DNA of 38,162 nt from Limosilactobacillus oris DSM 4864 (GCF_001434465.1 NZ_AZGE01000018.1:1-38162); one strand, 5' to 3'. Shown: positions 26,992-35,556, counted from the first letter of the stretch. Notes: a model not told the origin generated them from the sequence alone. Numbers and translations: made by a program.

Positions 26992-29328
26992 CTATTCCGC
27001 TGGTGGTTCCTGGTCAGTATCCGGCTGTTTAAATACTTCTCGGGGCTTGGAACCGTTGGCGGGGCCGATGTACCCCCGTTGCTCCAAATCGTCAATAATC
27101 CGGGCGGCCCTGTTATAGCCAATCCGGAAGCGGCGCTGAATCAACGAGGTCGAAGCTTTCTGCTCCGCCACCACAAATTTAAGGGCCTCTGGGAACAGTT
27201 CGTCCTCGTCTTCCTGTTCTTCTTCAACCGCCATCTCCTGGTCAGTCACGACCATGTTCTCGTCGTATTCCGCCGGTTGTTCCTGCTTGATGTAGTCAAC
27301 CACTGCTTCGACGTCCCGGTCAGAAATAAAGGCCCCCTGGACCCGGGTCGGTTTGTTTTGGTCGATTGGCTCAAAGAGCATGTCCCCCCGCCCCAGCAAT
27401 TTTTCGGCCCCGTTGGTGTCAATAATCGTTCGGGAGTCGATTCCGCTAGAAACGGCAAAGGCAATCCGGGAAGGCACGTTGGCCTTGATCAATCCGGTAA
27501 TAACGTCTACCGACGGCCGCTGGGTTGCGAGAATCATGTGAATTCCGGCGGCCCGTCCCATTTGGGCAATCCGGACAATGGCATCTTCAACATCGTTGGA
27601 AACAGTCATCATCAGGTCCGCCAGCTCATCGACAACAACCAAGATTAGTGGCAAGCTTGGTTGATCCGTGCTGTCTTCCTGGTTGTTATTGTCCTGGACT
27701 AATTTGTTGTAACCGGCTAGGTTGCGGACACCAAACTTTGCAAAGAGCTCATAACGGCGTTCCATTTCAGCCACCACCTTGCCCAGTGCCCGGGCCGCCT
27801 TTTTAGGTTCCGAGACCACTGGACTGAGCAAGTGGGGAATTCCGTTGTAGACACTCAACTCCACTTTTTTCGGGTCAATCAGCAACAGTTTGACCTGGTG
27901 GGGTTTAGCCTTGAGAAGAATACTGGTCAAGATGACGTTAATGGCAACCGACTTCCCACTCCCGGTCGCCCCGGCAATGAGGAGGTGGGGCATCTTTGTC
28001 AGGTCCGCCATCTCCACGTCGCCGGTCACTGTCCGGCCTAACGGAACGTTCAGGGGATGGTCGTCGGCCGGTGCCGCTTCAAACATGTCACGGAAGCCGA
28101 CGGTGGCGACCTGCTTATTCGGTACCTCAATCCCAATCAAGGACTTGCCGGGAATCGGCGCTTCAATCCGAATATCCTTGGCGGCCAGCGCCAAGGCCAG
28201 GTCGTCAGCCAGGTGGGTAATTCGGCTAACTTTAACCCCGACTGCGGGCCGCAGTTCATACTTGGTAACAGACGGGCCAAGGTTGACATTTTCCACCGTA
28301 GCCTCCACCCCAAAGGATTGAAGGGTCGTCTGCAGGGTTTTTGTATTCTGCTGGATATTTTTCAGGTCGCCCTGCTGGTCCGTTGCCGGGACCTTAGTCA
28401 GCAGGTCCAGCGGTGGCAGCTGGTAGTCCTTATCCTCCTGCGCCGTTACCCCCGTCATTGGCAGGTCGGTGTCAGGAGAATCGCTCGGTGCCGACTCATC
28501 CTCCTGTTTGCTGCTAGCCACGGTAATCTTCGGCGCCGGTTGTGGTTGGACCGGTTCAGCCGCCGGAGCTTCATCTGCTGGAGCAGCCGGCGTTTGTGCA
28601 GCTGGGACCGCCGTCTTTTCTTCCGCTGGCTGACTAGCTGACTGACTCTTATTGATCGCCGAGGTGACTGCTGGCCGGTCAGCGTAGTCCCGAACACTTT
28701 GACTAGCCACTCGCAGCCCCATTCCCAAGCGCTGGATTCCCCTGCCGGTGAGTGCCAAAAATCGCCGCCACGGCAGGGCAAAAAAGATTACTAGCCCCGC
28801 GACTATCAGTAGCCAGGCCAGGATCCCGGTACCAACCCGGGAAACCAGGAAGTCGCTCCCGTTATATAAGTAGGCTCCGAGCATCCCCCCACCAATCGGC
28901 ACCGTGTTATCGCCGTTGAAGAGGACCCGACTGAGGTTGCTCCAGGTAACCGGGATAAAGTTGGCATGGACATTTTGCTGGCTAACCATCAGGACGTGGA
29001 GCCATAACAACAATCCGGTATAAGTTACCAGGTAGCCAGCAACCCACCGCAGCTTCAGTCGCGGTGCCTGAGCGTAAAAAGTATAGGATAAGGAGAAAAT
29101 CATCACGGTAATGATAGCAAGGGGGTAACTCTCCCCCACCAGGATCCGGAAGCAGTTAGCGATAAATGTCCCGAGGCTGCCCAGGTTGGTTAAACCAAGG
29201 AGCATCAGTAAACTGACGATCAGCCCGACCAAGTTATTCACCAGACGGGCTTCTTTCTTTGCCTGGCTACTTCGCCGGCCCTTCGTCTTCGCCGTGCGCC
29301 GGTTCGTCGACCGTTTTCTTCGCGCCAT
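26992..29328 (-). CDS. ftsK: DNA translocase FtsK (SpoIIIE family)
   Basis: A septal motor that pumps chromosome ends into daughter cells. The 778 residues have a basic N-terminus, four membrane helices within about 28-185, a Pro/Ala/Gln-rich linker, and the RecA-like motor with Walker A GATGSGKSVAIN near 460 and Walker B LILVVVDELADLMM. The C-terminal gamma winged helix (STSLIQRRFRIGYNRAAR, in part) reads KOPS-type sequences. TAAGGAGG precedes the ATG and contains the trmL stop codon. It is probably co-transcribed with trmL. Confidence 0.97.
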   Translation of the reverse strand: MARRKRSTNRRTAKTKGRRSSQAKKEARLVNNLVGLIVSLLMLLGLTNLGSLGTFIANCFRILVGESYPLAIITVMIFSLSYTFYAQAPRLKLRWVAGYLVTYTGLLLWLHVLMVSQQNVHANFIPVTWSNLSRVLFNGDNTVPIGGGMLGAYLYNGSDFLVSRVGTGILAWLLIVAGLVIFFALPWRRFLALTGRGIQRLGMGLRVASQSVRDYADRPAVTSAINKSQSASQPAEEKTAVPAAQTPAAPADEAPAAEPVQPQPAPKITVASSKQEDESAPSDSPDTDLPMTGVTAQEDKDYQLPPLDLLTKVPATDQQGDLKNIQQNTKTLQTTLQSFGVEATVENVNLGPSVTKYELRPAVGVKVSRITHLADDLALALAAKDIRIEAPIPGKSLIGIEVPNKQVATVGFRDMFEAAPADDHPLNVPLGRTVTGDVEMADLTKMPHLLIAGATGSGKSVAINVILTSILLKAKPHQVKLLLIDPKKVELSVYNGIPHLLSPVVSEPKKAARALGKVVAEMERRYELFAKFGVRNLAGYNKLVQDNNNQEDSTDQPSLPLILVVVDELADLMMTVSNDVEDAIVRIAQMGRAAGIHMILATQRPSVDVITGLIKANVPSRIAFAVSSGIDSRTIIDTNGAEKLLGRGDMLFEPIDQNKPTRVQGAFISDRDVEAVVDYIKQEQPAEYDENMVVTDQEMAVEEEQEDEDELFPEALKFVVAEQKASTSLIQRRFRIGYNRAARIIDDLEQRGYIGPANGSKPREVFKQPDTDQEPPAE

Positions 29329-29340
29329 GGTTAATCCTCC

Positions 29341-29850
29341 TTATTTCAACTTGTCATGCTGGTAGGTGTGTACCCGTGCCAAGTTGGGGAAACTTTGCTG
29401 CCGCAAGGCCTCATAAATGACGATAGCCGCACTATTCGACAGGTTTAATGCCCGGATATTATCATCATTTTGGGGAATCCGGATGGCATTCTCCGGGTAC
29501 TTCCGCATAAAGGCTTCCGGCAGTCCGGTAGTTTCCTTGCCGAACAAGAAATAGTGGTCCCCCGCACCCGTATAGTCCACGTCAGTGTAATCATGGTTCG
29601 CGAACTTCGACACAATGTAGAGCTTCTCCATATCCGGGATTGTTGCTAGAAAGGCTGGCAGGTCATTGTGATAGGTGATTTTGACCTTGTCCCAGTAGTC
29701 GAGCCCCGCCCGCTTCATATGCTTGTCATCGGTGGAAAAGCCCAGCGGTTTAATCAAATGTAATTCGGTATTAGTTCCCGCACAGGTTCGGGCAATGTTG
29801 CCAGTATTGGCCGGAAAAAGGGGTTCAAATAAGACAATGTGGTTAGTCAT
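29341..29850 (-). CDS. trmL: tRNA (cytidine(34)-2'-O)-methyltransferase TrmL
   Basis: A SPOUT-family enzyme that 2'-O-methylates the wobble base of tRNA-Leu. The 169 residues are the short TrmL form (the CspR/YibK type) without an extra RNA-binding domain. Motifs include FEPLFPANTGNIARTC near 8-23, LFGKETTGLP, and IPQNDDNIRALNLSNSAAIVIYE, quoted in part; the trefoil-knot SAM site is formed by the last two. GAGGAG precedes the start. A leader containing a terminator lies upstream. Confidence 0.95.
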   Translation of the reverse strand: MTNHIVLFEPLFPANTGNIARTCAGTNTELHLIKPLGFSTDDKHMKRAGLDYWDKVKITYHNDLPAFLATIPDMEKLYIVSKFANHDYTDVDYTGAGDHYFLFGKETTGLPEAFMRKYPENAIRIPQNDDNIRALNLSNSAAIVIYEALRQQSFPNLARVHTYQHDKLK

Positions 29851-29872
29851 GATTAATTCTCCTCACAAAAAT

Positions 29873-29915
29873 AAAAAAGCAGGGTCTCGGTGTGGGCACG
29901 GCGAAACGCTGCTTT
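29873..29915 (-). terminator. Terminator hairpin in the trmL leader
   Basis: On the minus strand AAAGCAG pairs with CTGCTTT and, inside it, GTTTCG with CGAGAC, around a 12-base loop and followed by TTTTTTA. It ends only about 25 bases before the trmL ATG. It may terminate rlmA transcription or act as an attenuator of trmL. Confidence 0.85.
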
Positions 29916-29928
29916 AGTGAAGTACTCC

Positions 29929-29968
29929 TTAGCAATTACTAACGACGCTGTTCGATATCAATTGCTAA
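29929..29968 (-). promoter_or_regulatory. Upstream hairpin of the trmL leader (candidate cis-regulatory RNA)
   Basis: The minus strand has TTAGCAATT and AATTGCTAA (29960-29968 and 29929-29937), a perfect nine-pair stem with a 22-base loop, ending 13 bases before the terminator hairpin. Two hairpins with a terminal rho-independent stem before an RNA methyltransferase gene recall leaders reported in Lactobacillales upstream of rRNA methyltransferase genes. Confidence 0.5.
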
Positions 29969-29981
29969 ACGATTTCTGAAT

Positions 29982-30013
29982 AATAATTTAGCACGAATAT
30001 TAAGAAAGTGCAA
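29982..30013 (-). promoter_or_regulatory. Candidate trmL promoter
   Basis: On the minus strand TTGCAC is followed after 17 bases by TAAATT, preceded by TGC (extended -10). It lies between the rlmA stop and the leader hairpins. Transcription from here would make a leader of about 130 bases. Confidence 0.4.
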
Positions 30014-30016
30014 ATA

Positions 30017-30874
30017 TTATTTTTCAGCCGTCCCCGTCAGGACACTCACATCGACTGTAATGGAAGTCAGCATCCGCAAATCTTGATCCGTCAGCTGGCG
30101 GGCGCCCTTTCCCCAGTGAAGTGGCGTCATCTCTACCAGCGATAGCGCAAGGCCAGCGGGCAGCGGAAACTGGTAACGCACCCGGTCAATCTGCGCCGTC
30201 GGGTAGTGGCGCCGGAAGAGGTCGACCACCTGCTGGTTATCGTAGTGGGAGTGGGCCTGGTCACGCCCGTACAAGAGGTGCCGTAATTCAAGCAGGTAAT
30301 CACTATTGGGGACGACCTTGATTAACCGCCCACCGGGTCTGAGTACCCGCTTAAATTCTGTGTAGTCTGACGGCGAAAATAGCTCAACCAAGCTATCAAA
30401 ACTATCGTCATTAAACGGCAGTTGACGTAAATCGGCCACGCAGAAAAACGCGGTTAGATCTAGCTGGGTGGCAAGGGTCACGCCCGCCTTGGAAATATCA
30501 AAGCCAATCAGGACATCACGAGCCTGCTGGCGCCGGGCTGCCAGTTGGAGCAACGGGGTCCCTTCCCCGGTACCAACATCCAAAATATTTTGCGGCCGGT
30601 CAGGCAGGTGGTCGGCCACCGCCGTAACGATGGGCTTAAACAAGCCTGCGGCGAGCAGTTGCCGCCGGGCCAGAAACATTTCTCGACCGTACTCAGTATC
30701 CGCGGCCCCGTTTAGAAAATGCAGGTAGCCGTGGCGGTTGAAGTCGATTCGATGCCCATTGGCACAGCTGATACTATTGTCAACCACCGCCGTCATTGGC
30801 GCCTGACAGCTGGGACAGCGGAATAACTCCAGGTGCTCCCGGACAAACTGACGTTGACGTTCACTCTTTTTCAT
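30017..30874 (-). CDS. rlmA: 23S rRNA (guanine-N1)-methyltransferase, RlmA family
   Basis: A SAM-dependent methyltransferase acting on G745/G748 in helix 35 of 23S rRNA; Gram-positive members (RlmA-II) usually target G748. The 285 residues have an N-terminal zinc finger with Cys20, Cys23, Cys37 and His41 (FRCPSCQAP, ISCANGH), and a Rossmann methyltransferase with ILDVGTGEGTPL near 95-106 and FSPSDYTEFKRVLRPGGRL, in part. It is divergent from the lactonase-family gene. Which G it modifies cannot be decided here. Confidence 0.92.
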   Translation of the reverse strand: MKKSERQRQFVREHLELFRCPSCQAPMTAVVDNSISCANGHRIDFNRHGYLHFLNGAADTEYGREMFLARRQLLAAGLFKPIVTAVADHLPDRPQNILDVGTGEGTPLLQLAARRQQARDVLIGFDISKAGVTLATQLDLTAFFCVADLRQLPFNDDSFDSLVELFSPSDYTEFKRVLRPGGRLIKVVPNSDYLLELRHLLYGRDQAHSHYDNQQVVDLFRRHYPTAQIDRVRYQFPLPAGLALSLVEMTPLHWGKGARQLTDQDLRMLTSITVDVSVLTGTAEK

Positions 30875-31222
30875 ATTTTTCCCTCCGTCTGCTCCCTTCA
30901 GTTTAGCACAAACTGACCAGGGCCTGGTTACCTGAGCAAGTTCCCACCAAGAGAAAGCTCCTCGCCGCTCCCCCTTGCTTGGACGATCGCCAGGATGGCC
31001 TGCCCATATTTTTTCGTGAGCAACTACTACTTAGCTGCCTCCCCCATTTTTGCTTGCTTTAACCGTTTAATTATATAACCGCTGGCCCAAGTTTTGTATA
31101 TCAAATCTCAGGATGATTCTTACCCGCGGCCTTTATTAGTGCTGGTGACCGAATACAAACTAGAATTAATCAATGTGAATTGTTATGATAGCAGTAAGCA
31201 TTTTCAAAAGGAGGAAATGATT
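30875..31222. other. Intergenic region between rlmA and the lactonase-family gene
   Basis: No coding sequence is supported here. Near rlmA the minus strand has an extended -10, TGCTAAACT (30900-30908), inside CAGTTT-GTGCT-AAACTG, and a 13-base palindrome, ACCAGGGCCTGGT (30916-30928), covering the -35 position. The middle part (about 30930-31040) is GC-rich with no clear structure. The right part is AT-rich and holds candidate promoters for the plus-strand gene: TATAAC near 31074 and TATGAT at 31184-31189. Confidence 0.55.
31208..31214 (+). promoter_or_regulatory. Ribosome binding site deciding a TTG start
   Basis: AAGGAGG lies 8 bases before TTG at 31223 but only 2 before the in-frame ATG at 31217, so the TTG is favoured for the lactonase-family gene. 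Confidence 0.7.
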
Positions 31223-32245
31223 TTGAGTGAACAGTTTTTGATTGGAACGTATACTAAAAAGGATAGCAAGGGTGCCTACATGGTAACCCTAGACAATGGC
31301 AAGCTGACCGATGTAAAGCTCGCCATCCCTTCGCAAAAGCCAGCCTACCTGCAAGTCGGCTCCGACCAGCGGGTCTACGCCGTTAAACAGGATGGCGACC
31401 AAGCCGGCGTGGCAACTTACGACCTCGACGGTGACCAAGCTAACACGCTGAGCACCTTTATGGAAGAAGGGCCGGCCCCAGCTTACGTCGGTCTCGACGA
31501 ACAGCGGCACCTGCTGTACAGTGCCAATTACCACACGGCCAACGTCGAAGTATTCAAGGTCGCTGCTGATGGCAGTCTCACCCGGACCGACGTCGTAACT
31601 CACCAGGGTGAGACCGGCCCCGAACCCGAACAGGAAGCGCCGCACGTCCACTACGCCGACCTGACCCCCGACCAACGGCTGATTGTCTGTGACCTGGGAA
31701 TGGACCTGATCGTTGTTTACGACGTGAGCGCCGACGGCAAGCTGACGGCCGTTTCCCGCTTCAAGTTTGAACCCGGCTTCGGGACCCGCCACTTGATTTT
31801 CCATCCAAATGGCAAGTACGTTTACGTTCTCGGTGAACTATCCAGCAAGCTCGCGGTCTTGAAATACAACGCCGCCGACGCTAGCTTCGAACACCTCCAA
31901 ACGATTAAGACCATTCCGGCCGACTGGACCGCCCACAACGGGGCTGCCGCCATCCGGATGTCCAAGGATGGCAAGTTTATCTACACCTCTAACCGGGGTG
32001 AAAACACCATCGCCGTCTTTGCGGTGCAACCAGACTTCACGGTTAAGCACATCCAGTCCATTTCTACTGAGGGTGACTTCCCACGGGACTTCAACCTCAG
32101 TGGCGATGAATCCTACCTGCTAGCTTCTAACCAGAACACTGATAACCTGGCCCTCTACCAGCGGGATGCAGCTACCGGTAAACTGGCCCTCCTGCAAAAG
32201 GATGTTGCCTGCCCAGAACCGGTCTGCGTTCAACGCTTCAACTAA
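31223..32245 (+). CDS. Lactonase family protein (6-phosphogluconolactonase-like, seven-bladed propeller)
   Basis: A 340-residue cytosolic beta-propeller of the family that includes YbhE-type 6-phosphogluconolactonase. It begins SEQFLIGTYTKKDSKG, and has the repeated blade pattern with YLQVGSDQRVYAV, HVHYADLTPDQRLIVCDLG and GTRHLIFHPNGKYVYVLGELSS (each quoted in part). Hydrolysis of 6-phosphogluconolactone in the phosphoketolase/pentose phosphate route is plausible for a heterofermenter but is not proven. The start is TTG at 31223, from ribosome site spacing. It is strongly biased toward C-ending codons (GAC, AAC, TAC), which suggests high expression. A strong terminator follows. Confidence 0.88.
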   Translation: MSEQFLIGTYTKKDSKGAYMVTLDNGKLTDVKLAIPSQKPAYLQVGSDQRVYAVKQDGDQAGVATYDLDGDQANTLSTFMEEGPAPAYVGLDEQRHLLYSANYHTANVEVFKVAADGSLTRTDVVTHQGETGPEPEQEAPHVHYADLTPDQRLIVCDLGMDLIVVYDVSADGKLTAVSRFKFEPGFGTRHLIFHPNGKYVYVLGELSSKLAVLKYNAADASFEHLQTIKTIPADWTAHNGAAAIRMSKDGKFIYTSNRGENTIAVFAVQPDFTVKHIQSISTEGDFPRDFNLSGDESYLLASNQNTDNLALYQRDAATGKLALLQKDVACPEPVCVQRFN

Positions 32246-32263
32246 TATAGTCAATTGACGTGT

Positions 32264-32309
32264 AAAAAGGCCCTTGTGAAACGAGCGAATCGTTTTACAA
32301 GGGCCTTTT
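32264..32309. terminator. Strong bidirectional terminator
   Basis: AAAAGGCCCTTGT and ACAAGGGCCTTTT form the outer stem and AAACGA/TCGTTT extend it (with one G-T pair), leaving a GCGAA loop, about 20 pairs in all. It lies between the convergent lactonase-family and RluD-type genes. Confidence 0.94.
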
Positions 32310-32313
32310 GGGG

Positions 32314-33207
32314 TCAAAATTCTTTTATTGCTGCCGTAAAGTCGGCCGGCAGCGGTGCGGTAACCGTAATAAACTGTTCTTTAAACGGGCTATAAAACTG
32401 CATCCAGTAGCAATGCAACGCCTGGCGGTCAATCAGTGGACTCCCCGCCGGCGCACCGTACATTTCATCCCCGACCAGCGGGTGACCGAGGAAGCTAAAA
32501 TGAACCCGAATCTGGTGGGTCCGCCCAGTATGCAAACGAATCCGCACTAACGAACGCTCGGCCTGGGCCTGGGCCAACCAGTATTCCGTAACCGAATCTT
32601 TACCATCCGCAGCCACCTGCCGTTTGACAAACGAGGTCGGATCTCGCCGAATAGGAGCGTCAATATAGCCATGCTGGGTGTGCAGGCGGCCACTGACCAG
32701 TGCGTAGTAGTTTTTCTTGACCTCATGCCGTTTCAACTGCCGGTCCAGCACTGCATGAGCAAAGCGGTGTTTTGGGAACACCACCAACCCGCTGGTGTCC
32801 TTATCCAACCGGGTCGCCACGTGGGTCACTTGGTTTTCATAGCCCTGTTCCCGATAATAGTGCTTGACCCGGTTGACCAGGCTGTCGGCAACCGGGACAT
32901 TGTGGGCCGGGACGGTCGCCACCCCCGCCGGCTTGTTTAAGACCAGGAAGTCCCGGTCCTCGTAGGCAATCGTGATCGGGGCGGCTGATTCATCAACGTG
33001 GTCGTTGGCCTCTTCCGGCGGAATCACAATGGAATACTCATCCCCCGGCTGAACCAGGTCAACGGCCCACTTCGGTTCCCCGTTGATCAGCATTTGTCCG
33101 CCATGGTAAATCGCCACCTTCATCAGTGAGCTGGTTACCCCGCTCATCTTGAGTGCCGACCGCAGCTTGCGCGGGGTCGCGTGGTCGTAGCGCCAGGTAA
33201 ATTCCAT
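32314..33207 (-). CDS. RluA/RluD-family pseudouridine synthase
   Basis: Isomerises uridine to pseudouridine in RNA. The 297 residues contain the catalytic motif RLDKDTSGLVVFPK with the nucleophilic Asp, FLVLNKPAGVATVPAHN, and the C-terminal RIRLHTGRTHQIRVHF, all typical of the RluA/RluC/RluD group. An N-terminal S4-like segment (VAIYHGGQMLINGEPKW) is present. It corresponds to Bacillus YjbO by place next to nadK; the RNA target is unknown. Its ATG overlaps the nadK stop (TAATG). Confidence 0.94.
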   Translation of the reverse strand: MEFTWRYDHATPRKLRSALKMSGVTSSLMKVAIYHGGQMLINGEPKWAVDLVQPGDEYSIVIPPEEANDHVDESAAPITIAYEDRDFLVLNKPAGVATVPAHNVPVADSLVNRVKHYYREQGYENQVTHVATRLDKDTSGLVVFPKHRFAHAVLDRQLKRHEVKKNYYALVSGRLHTQHGYIDAPIRRDPTSFVKRQVAADGKDSVTEYWLAQAQAERSLVRIRLHTGRTHQIRVHFSFLGHPLVGDEMYGAPAGSPLIDRQALHCYWMQFYSPFKEQFITVTAPLPADFTAAIKEF

Positions 33208-34022
33208 TACTTACCACCACCGATGAAGGAGTCCTTGACCCGGTTCCAAAAGTTGGTGTGCCGGTAGCGGGCAAAGAAAATCCGTTTTTGTGAAACCTGG
33301 AAGGAAACTTCCATTAGGTGGCGCTTGCCCTTTTCATTTTTTAAGCGAAGCTGTTCCCGGTCACAGGTCATCACATGGTCGTTAACGTCGCGCAGCCGGA
33401 GCATCAGCTTGGTATCGGCCCCGAATATAATTGGCGATCCCAGCGTCCGGAAAACGCGGTTATTGAGCGAGGCCATTTCAGCTAGCTGGAAACCAACACT
33501 ATTGGGGTCCATGATTGCCCCTCCGACCGACTTGTTGTAGGCTGTCGAACCGGTCGGGGTAGAGATACATAGGCCATCGCCCCGGAAGTTTTCAAATAAC
33601 TGGTTGTTGATGTAAACGTCACAGACCATCGTCTTGGTAATGTTTCGAATGGTAGCTTCATTGAGGGCTACGTAGTTATCCACCGTGCCGTCCGAGTAGC
33701 CCGCCCGCATATCCAGTAAGGGGTAGGAAACTGACTGGCCACTGTCCTGGACGAGGCTGTCCACCAGGTCGTCAATTTCAAAGTTACGCCAGTCGGTATA
33801 AAAGCCCAGGTGGCCGGTGTGGATTCCCACGAAGCGGATCTGGTCAAGCTGGTCGATGTAGTGATGAAAAGCGGACAATAAAGTCCCGTCACCGCCGATT
33901 GTGATTACCACTTCCGGGTGCTGGTCATCGTAGGTAAGTCCTGCCCGTTCGATTTCCGCCCGTAAGAGTTTCGTTACCCGCTGTGACTCAGCAGTTTCGT
34001 TATTATAAATTCCAACTTTCAT
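33207..34022 (-). CDS. nadK: NAD kinase
   Basis: Phosphorylates NAD to NADP in the cytosol. The 271 residues hold the GGDGT motif (43-47, TIGGDGTLL), the second signature [17 protein letters not shown], and the C-terminal lobe with VMTCDREQ. The stop codon of relQ directly abuts its start, and its own stop overlaps the next gene, so the three-gene operon relQ-nadK-rluD is very tight, as in Bacillus. Confidence 0.97.
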   Translation of the reverse strand: MKVGIYNNETAESQRVTKLLRAEIERAGLTYDDQHPEVVITIGGDGTLLSAFHHYIDQLDQIRFVGIHTGHLGFYTDWRNFEIDDLVDSLVQDSGQSVSYPLLDMRAGYSDGTVDNYVALNEATIRNITKTMVCDVYINNQLFENFRGDGLCISTPTGSTAYNKSVGGAIMDPNSVGFQLAEMASLNNRVFRTLGSPIIFGADTKLMLRLRDVNDHVMTCDREQLRLKNEKGKRHLMEVSFQVSQKRIFFARYRHTNFWNRVKDSFIGGGK

Positions 34023-34694
34023 TTATTCCTGCTCCTTTGGCTTAGTTAAATCTTCGCCAGGCTGAGCCGTCTGGGTCGCCTTTTTGTATGAAAATAAGTT
34101 TTGGGCCTCCTGGATTTCTTCGCGAATTTCGGACATCTCATTGTCCAGGTGAAAGGCCGCCTCAGCAGCCCGTTGCAGCCGGGCGGACAGTTCTTCCGGA
34201 AAGGCGCCCTGGTACTTGTAATTTAGCGAATGCTCAATTGTCGCCCAAAAGTTCATCGCCAGCGTCCGTACCTGGATTTCTGCTAAAATCCGCTTTTCAC
34301 CGCTGATCAATTGAACCGGGTACTCAATCACAATATGGTAAGAACGGTAGCCGCTGGGCTTAACGTTAGAAATGTAGTCCCGCTCCTCTAAAATCGTCAT
34401 GTCGCTCCGTTGCCGCAGCAGGTCAACTACCTGGTAGATATCCTCAACGAATTGACACATGATCCGCAAGCCAGCAATGTCTTGCATATCCTGTTCGAGC
34501 CGGTCCGCCTGGACGTGCCGGCGCACCATCTTTTCCTTAATGCTTTCGACGGGCTTAACCCGCCCGGTGACGAACTCGATTGGTGAATGCTGCTCCTCAT
34601 CTTGGTACTGCTTCCGCATCCCCCGAAATTTTACCTTTAATTCATTAACGGCCTGTTGATATGGCAATAAGAAATGCTGCCAGTTTTCAATCAT
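34023..34694 (-). CDS. relQ: Small alarmone synthetase RelQ (GTP pyrophosphokinase)
   Basis: Makes (p)ppGpp or pGpp from ATP and GTP/GDP/GMP under stress. The 223 residues consist of a RelA/SpoT synthetase domain only, with EFVTGRVKPVESIKEKM, DIAGLRIMCQFVEDIY and SGYRSYHIVIEYPV as the substrate and metal motifs; there is no HD hydrolase, TGS or ACT domain. The C-terminal helix region is Glu/Gln-rich. Bacillus YjbM (RelQ) sits in the same order before nadK and rluD. GGAGG precedes the start. Confidence 0.96.
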   Translation of the reverse strand: MIENWQHFLLPYQQAVNELKVKFRGMRKQYQDEEQHSPIEFVTGRVKPVESIKEKMVRRHVQADRLEQDMQDIAGLRIMCQFVEDIYQVVDLLRQRSDMTILEERDYISNVKPSGYRSYHIVIEYPVQLISGEKRILAEIQVRTLAMNFWATIEHSLNYKYQGAFPEELSARLQRAAEAAFHLDNEMSEIREEIQEAQNLFSYKKATQTAQPGEDLTKPKEQE

Positions 34695-34723
34695 AATCTA
34701 GCCTCCAGTTAAATCTCGTTCCT

Positions 34724-34732
34724 ATTTTAGCA
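34724..34732 (-). promoter_or_regulatory. Candidate promoter of relQ-nadK-rluD
   Basis: The minus strand reads TGCTAAAAT, an extended -10, about 30 bases before the relQ ATG. No good -35 is visible. Confidence 0.45.
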
Positions 34733-34769
34733 TACTTTATCCCTTTGATAGCCATTCTTCCCCTGAAAA

Positions 34770-34799
34770 CAAATTGCTTTACAAACTGGGGGCAATTTG
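34770..34799. repeat. Inverted repeat in the relQ-spxH divergent region
   Basis: CAAATTGC (34770-34777) and GCAATTTG (34792-34799) are perfectly complementary around 14 bases. TTTACA between the arms could be a -35 for spxH, so this may be an operator. Confidence 0.45.
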
Positions 34800-34849
34800 C
34801 AACAATAACAGGTGTTAAGCTTACTTAGTAATGATCGGAGGGGCAAGTA

Positions 34850-35485
34850 ATGCTTGAGATTCACTTATTTGTGAACCCACTGGGGATGCGGTGTTTTCGC
34901 TGTGAAAATGACGTCCTCCGGGTTGATCAGAACCTACGCACTAAAATCAGTTACCAGTTCATTCCGGTATTCAATATGCAGACAATTACCGATACGATTC
35001 GACTTTACCACTTGGACCCTTGCAATCTGACCGTCCGGCAGGAAGTTTCCAAGGTTTTATACCAGGTAATCCTTGATTACAAGGCCGCCCTCTTCCAAGG
35101 TGGGCGGCGCGGACGGCGGTACCTGCTCTACTTGCAAGACGCCATGACCAAAGCCGGCTGGCACTATTCCGACCAGCTAGCCCAACAAATCGCTACGAAA
35201 AGTGGGCTGGACCTCGAAATGTTCATGGAAGACCGGCATTCGGCAATCGCCCGGGACGCCTTCAAAAAGGACCAGGCGATCACCAACTCATTGGGCATCA
35301 CTAAGCCAGCTACCGCAATCGTCTACGATACTAAGGAGCCAGAGTACGGTTATTTAATGCCTGATTTCGACTACGAAACCCTAATCGAGTCCTACCACAA
35401 CCACACCTTTAATCCCCAGCAGTCAGTAAAGGATTTTGCCAAACAGTACCATCCTTGCAGTCTCCGCGTAATTAAGAGTAACTAA
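34850..35485 (+). CDS. spxH: ClpXP adaptor protein SpxH (YjbH), DsbA-like fold
   Basis: Binds the redox regulator Spx and presents it to ClpXP; inhibited under oxidative or aggregation stress. The 211 residues start with a thioredoxin-like strand (LEIHLFVNPLG) and a CFRC motif (Cys15 and Cys18), followed by an all-helical insertion and a short C-terminal strand region. The relation to YjbH is judged from this fold pattern and from gene order beside relQ, nadK and rluD, as in Bacillus. GGAGGGG lies 7 bases before the ATG. Some annotations call such proteins simply DsbA family. Confidence 0.8.
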   Translation: MLEIHLFVNPLGMRCFRCENDVLRVDQNLRTKISYQFIPVFNMQTITDTIRLYHLDPCNLTVRQEVSKVLYQVILDYKAALFQGGRRGRRYLLYLQDAMTKAGWHYSDQLAQQIATKSGLDLEMFMEDRHSAIARDAFKKDQAITNSLGITKPATAIVYDTKEPEYGYLMPDFDYETLIESYHNHTFNPQQSVKDFAKQYHPCSLRVIKSN

Positions 35486-35508
35486 TTGAGTCAAATCCAA
35501 GTAAAAGA

Positions 35509-35556
35509 AAGCACCGAAAATCGGCTGGCGAGCTGACTTTCGGTGCTTGACTTTTT
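35509..35556. terminator. Bidirectional terminator after spxH and the dipeptidase gene
   Basis: AAGCACCGAAA (35509-35519) and TTTCGGTGCTT (35538-35548) form an 11-pair stem, followed on the plus strand by GACTTTTTT and on the minus strand by TCTTTT. Confidence 0.88.

Noticed and set aside
30929-31040. Possible structured RNA in the GC-rich part of the rlmA-lactonase gap
   Set aside because: I could only find short, poorly stacked pairings and no terminator or promoter that would define a transcript.
31094-31222. Upstream part of the lactonase-family reading frame, including ATG 31217
   Set aside because: The ATG is only 2 bases from the ribosome site and the upstream residues do not match the family; the TTG at 31223 fits both spacing and homology.
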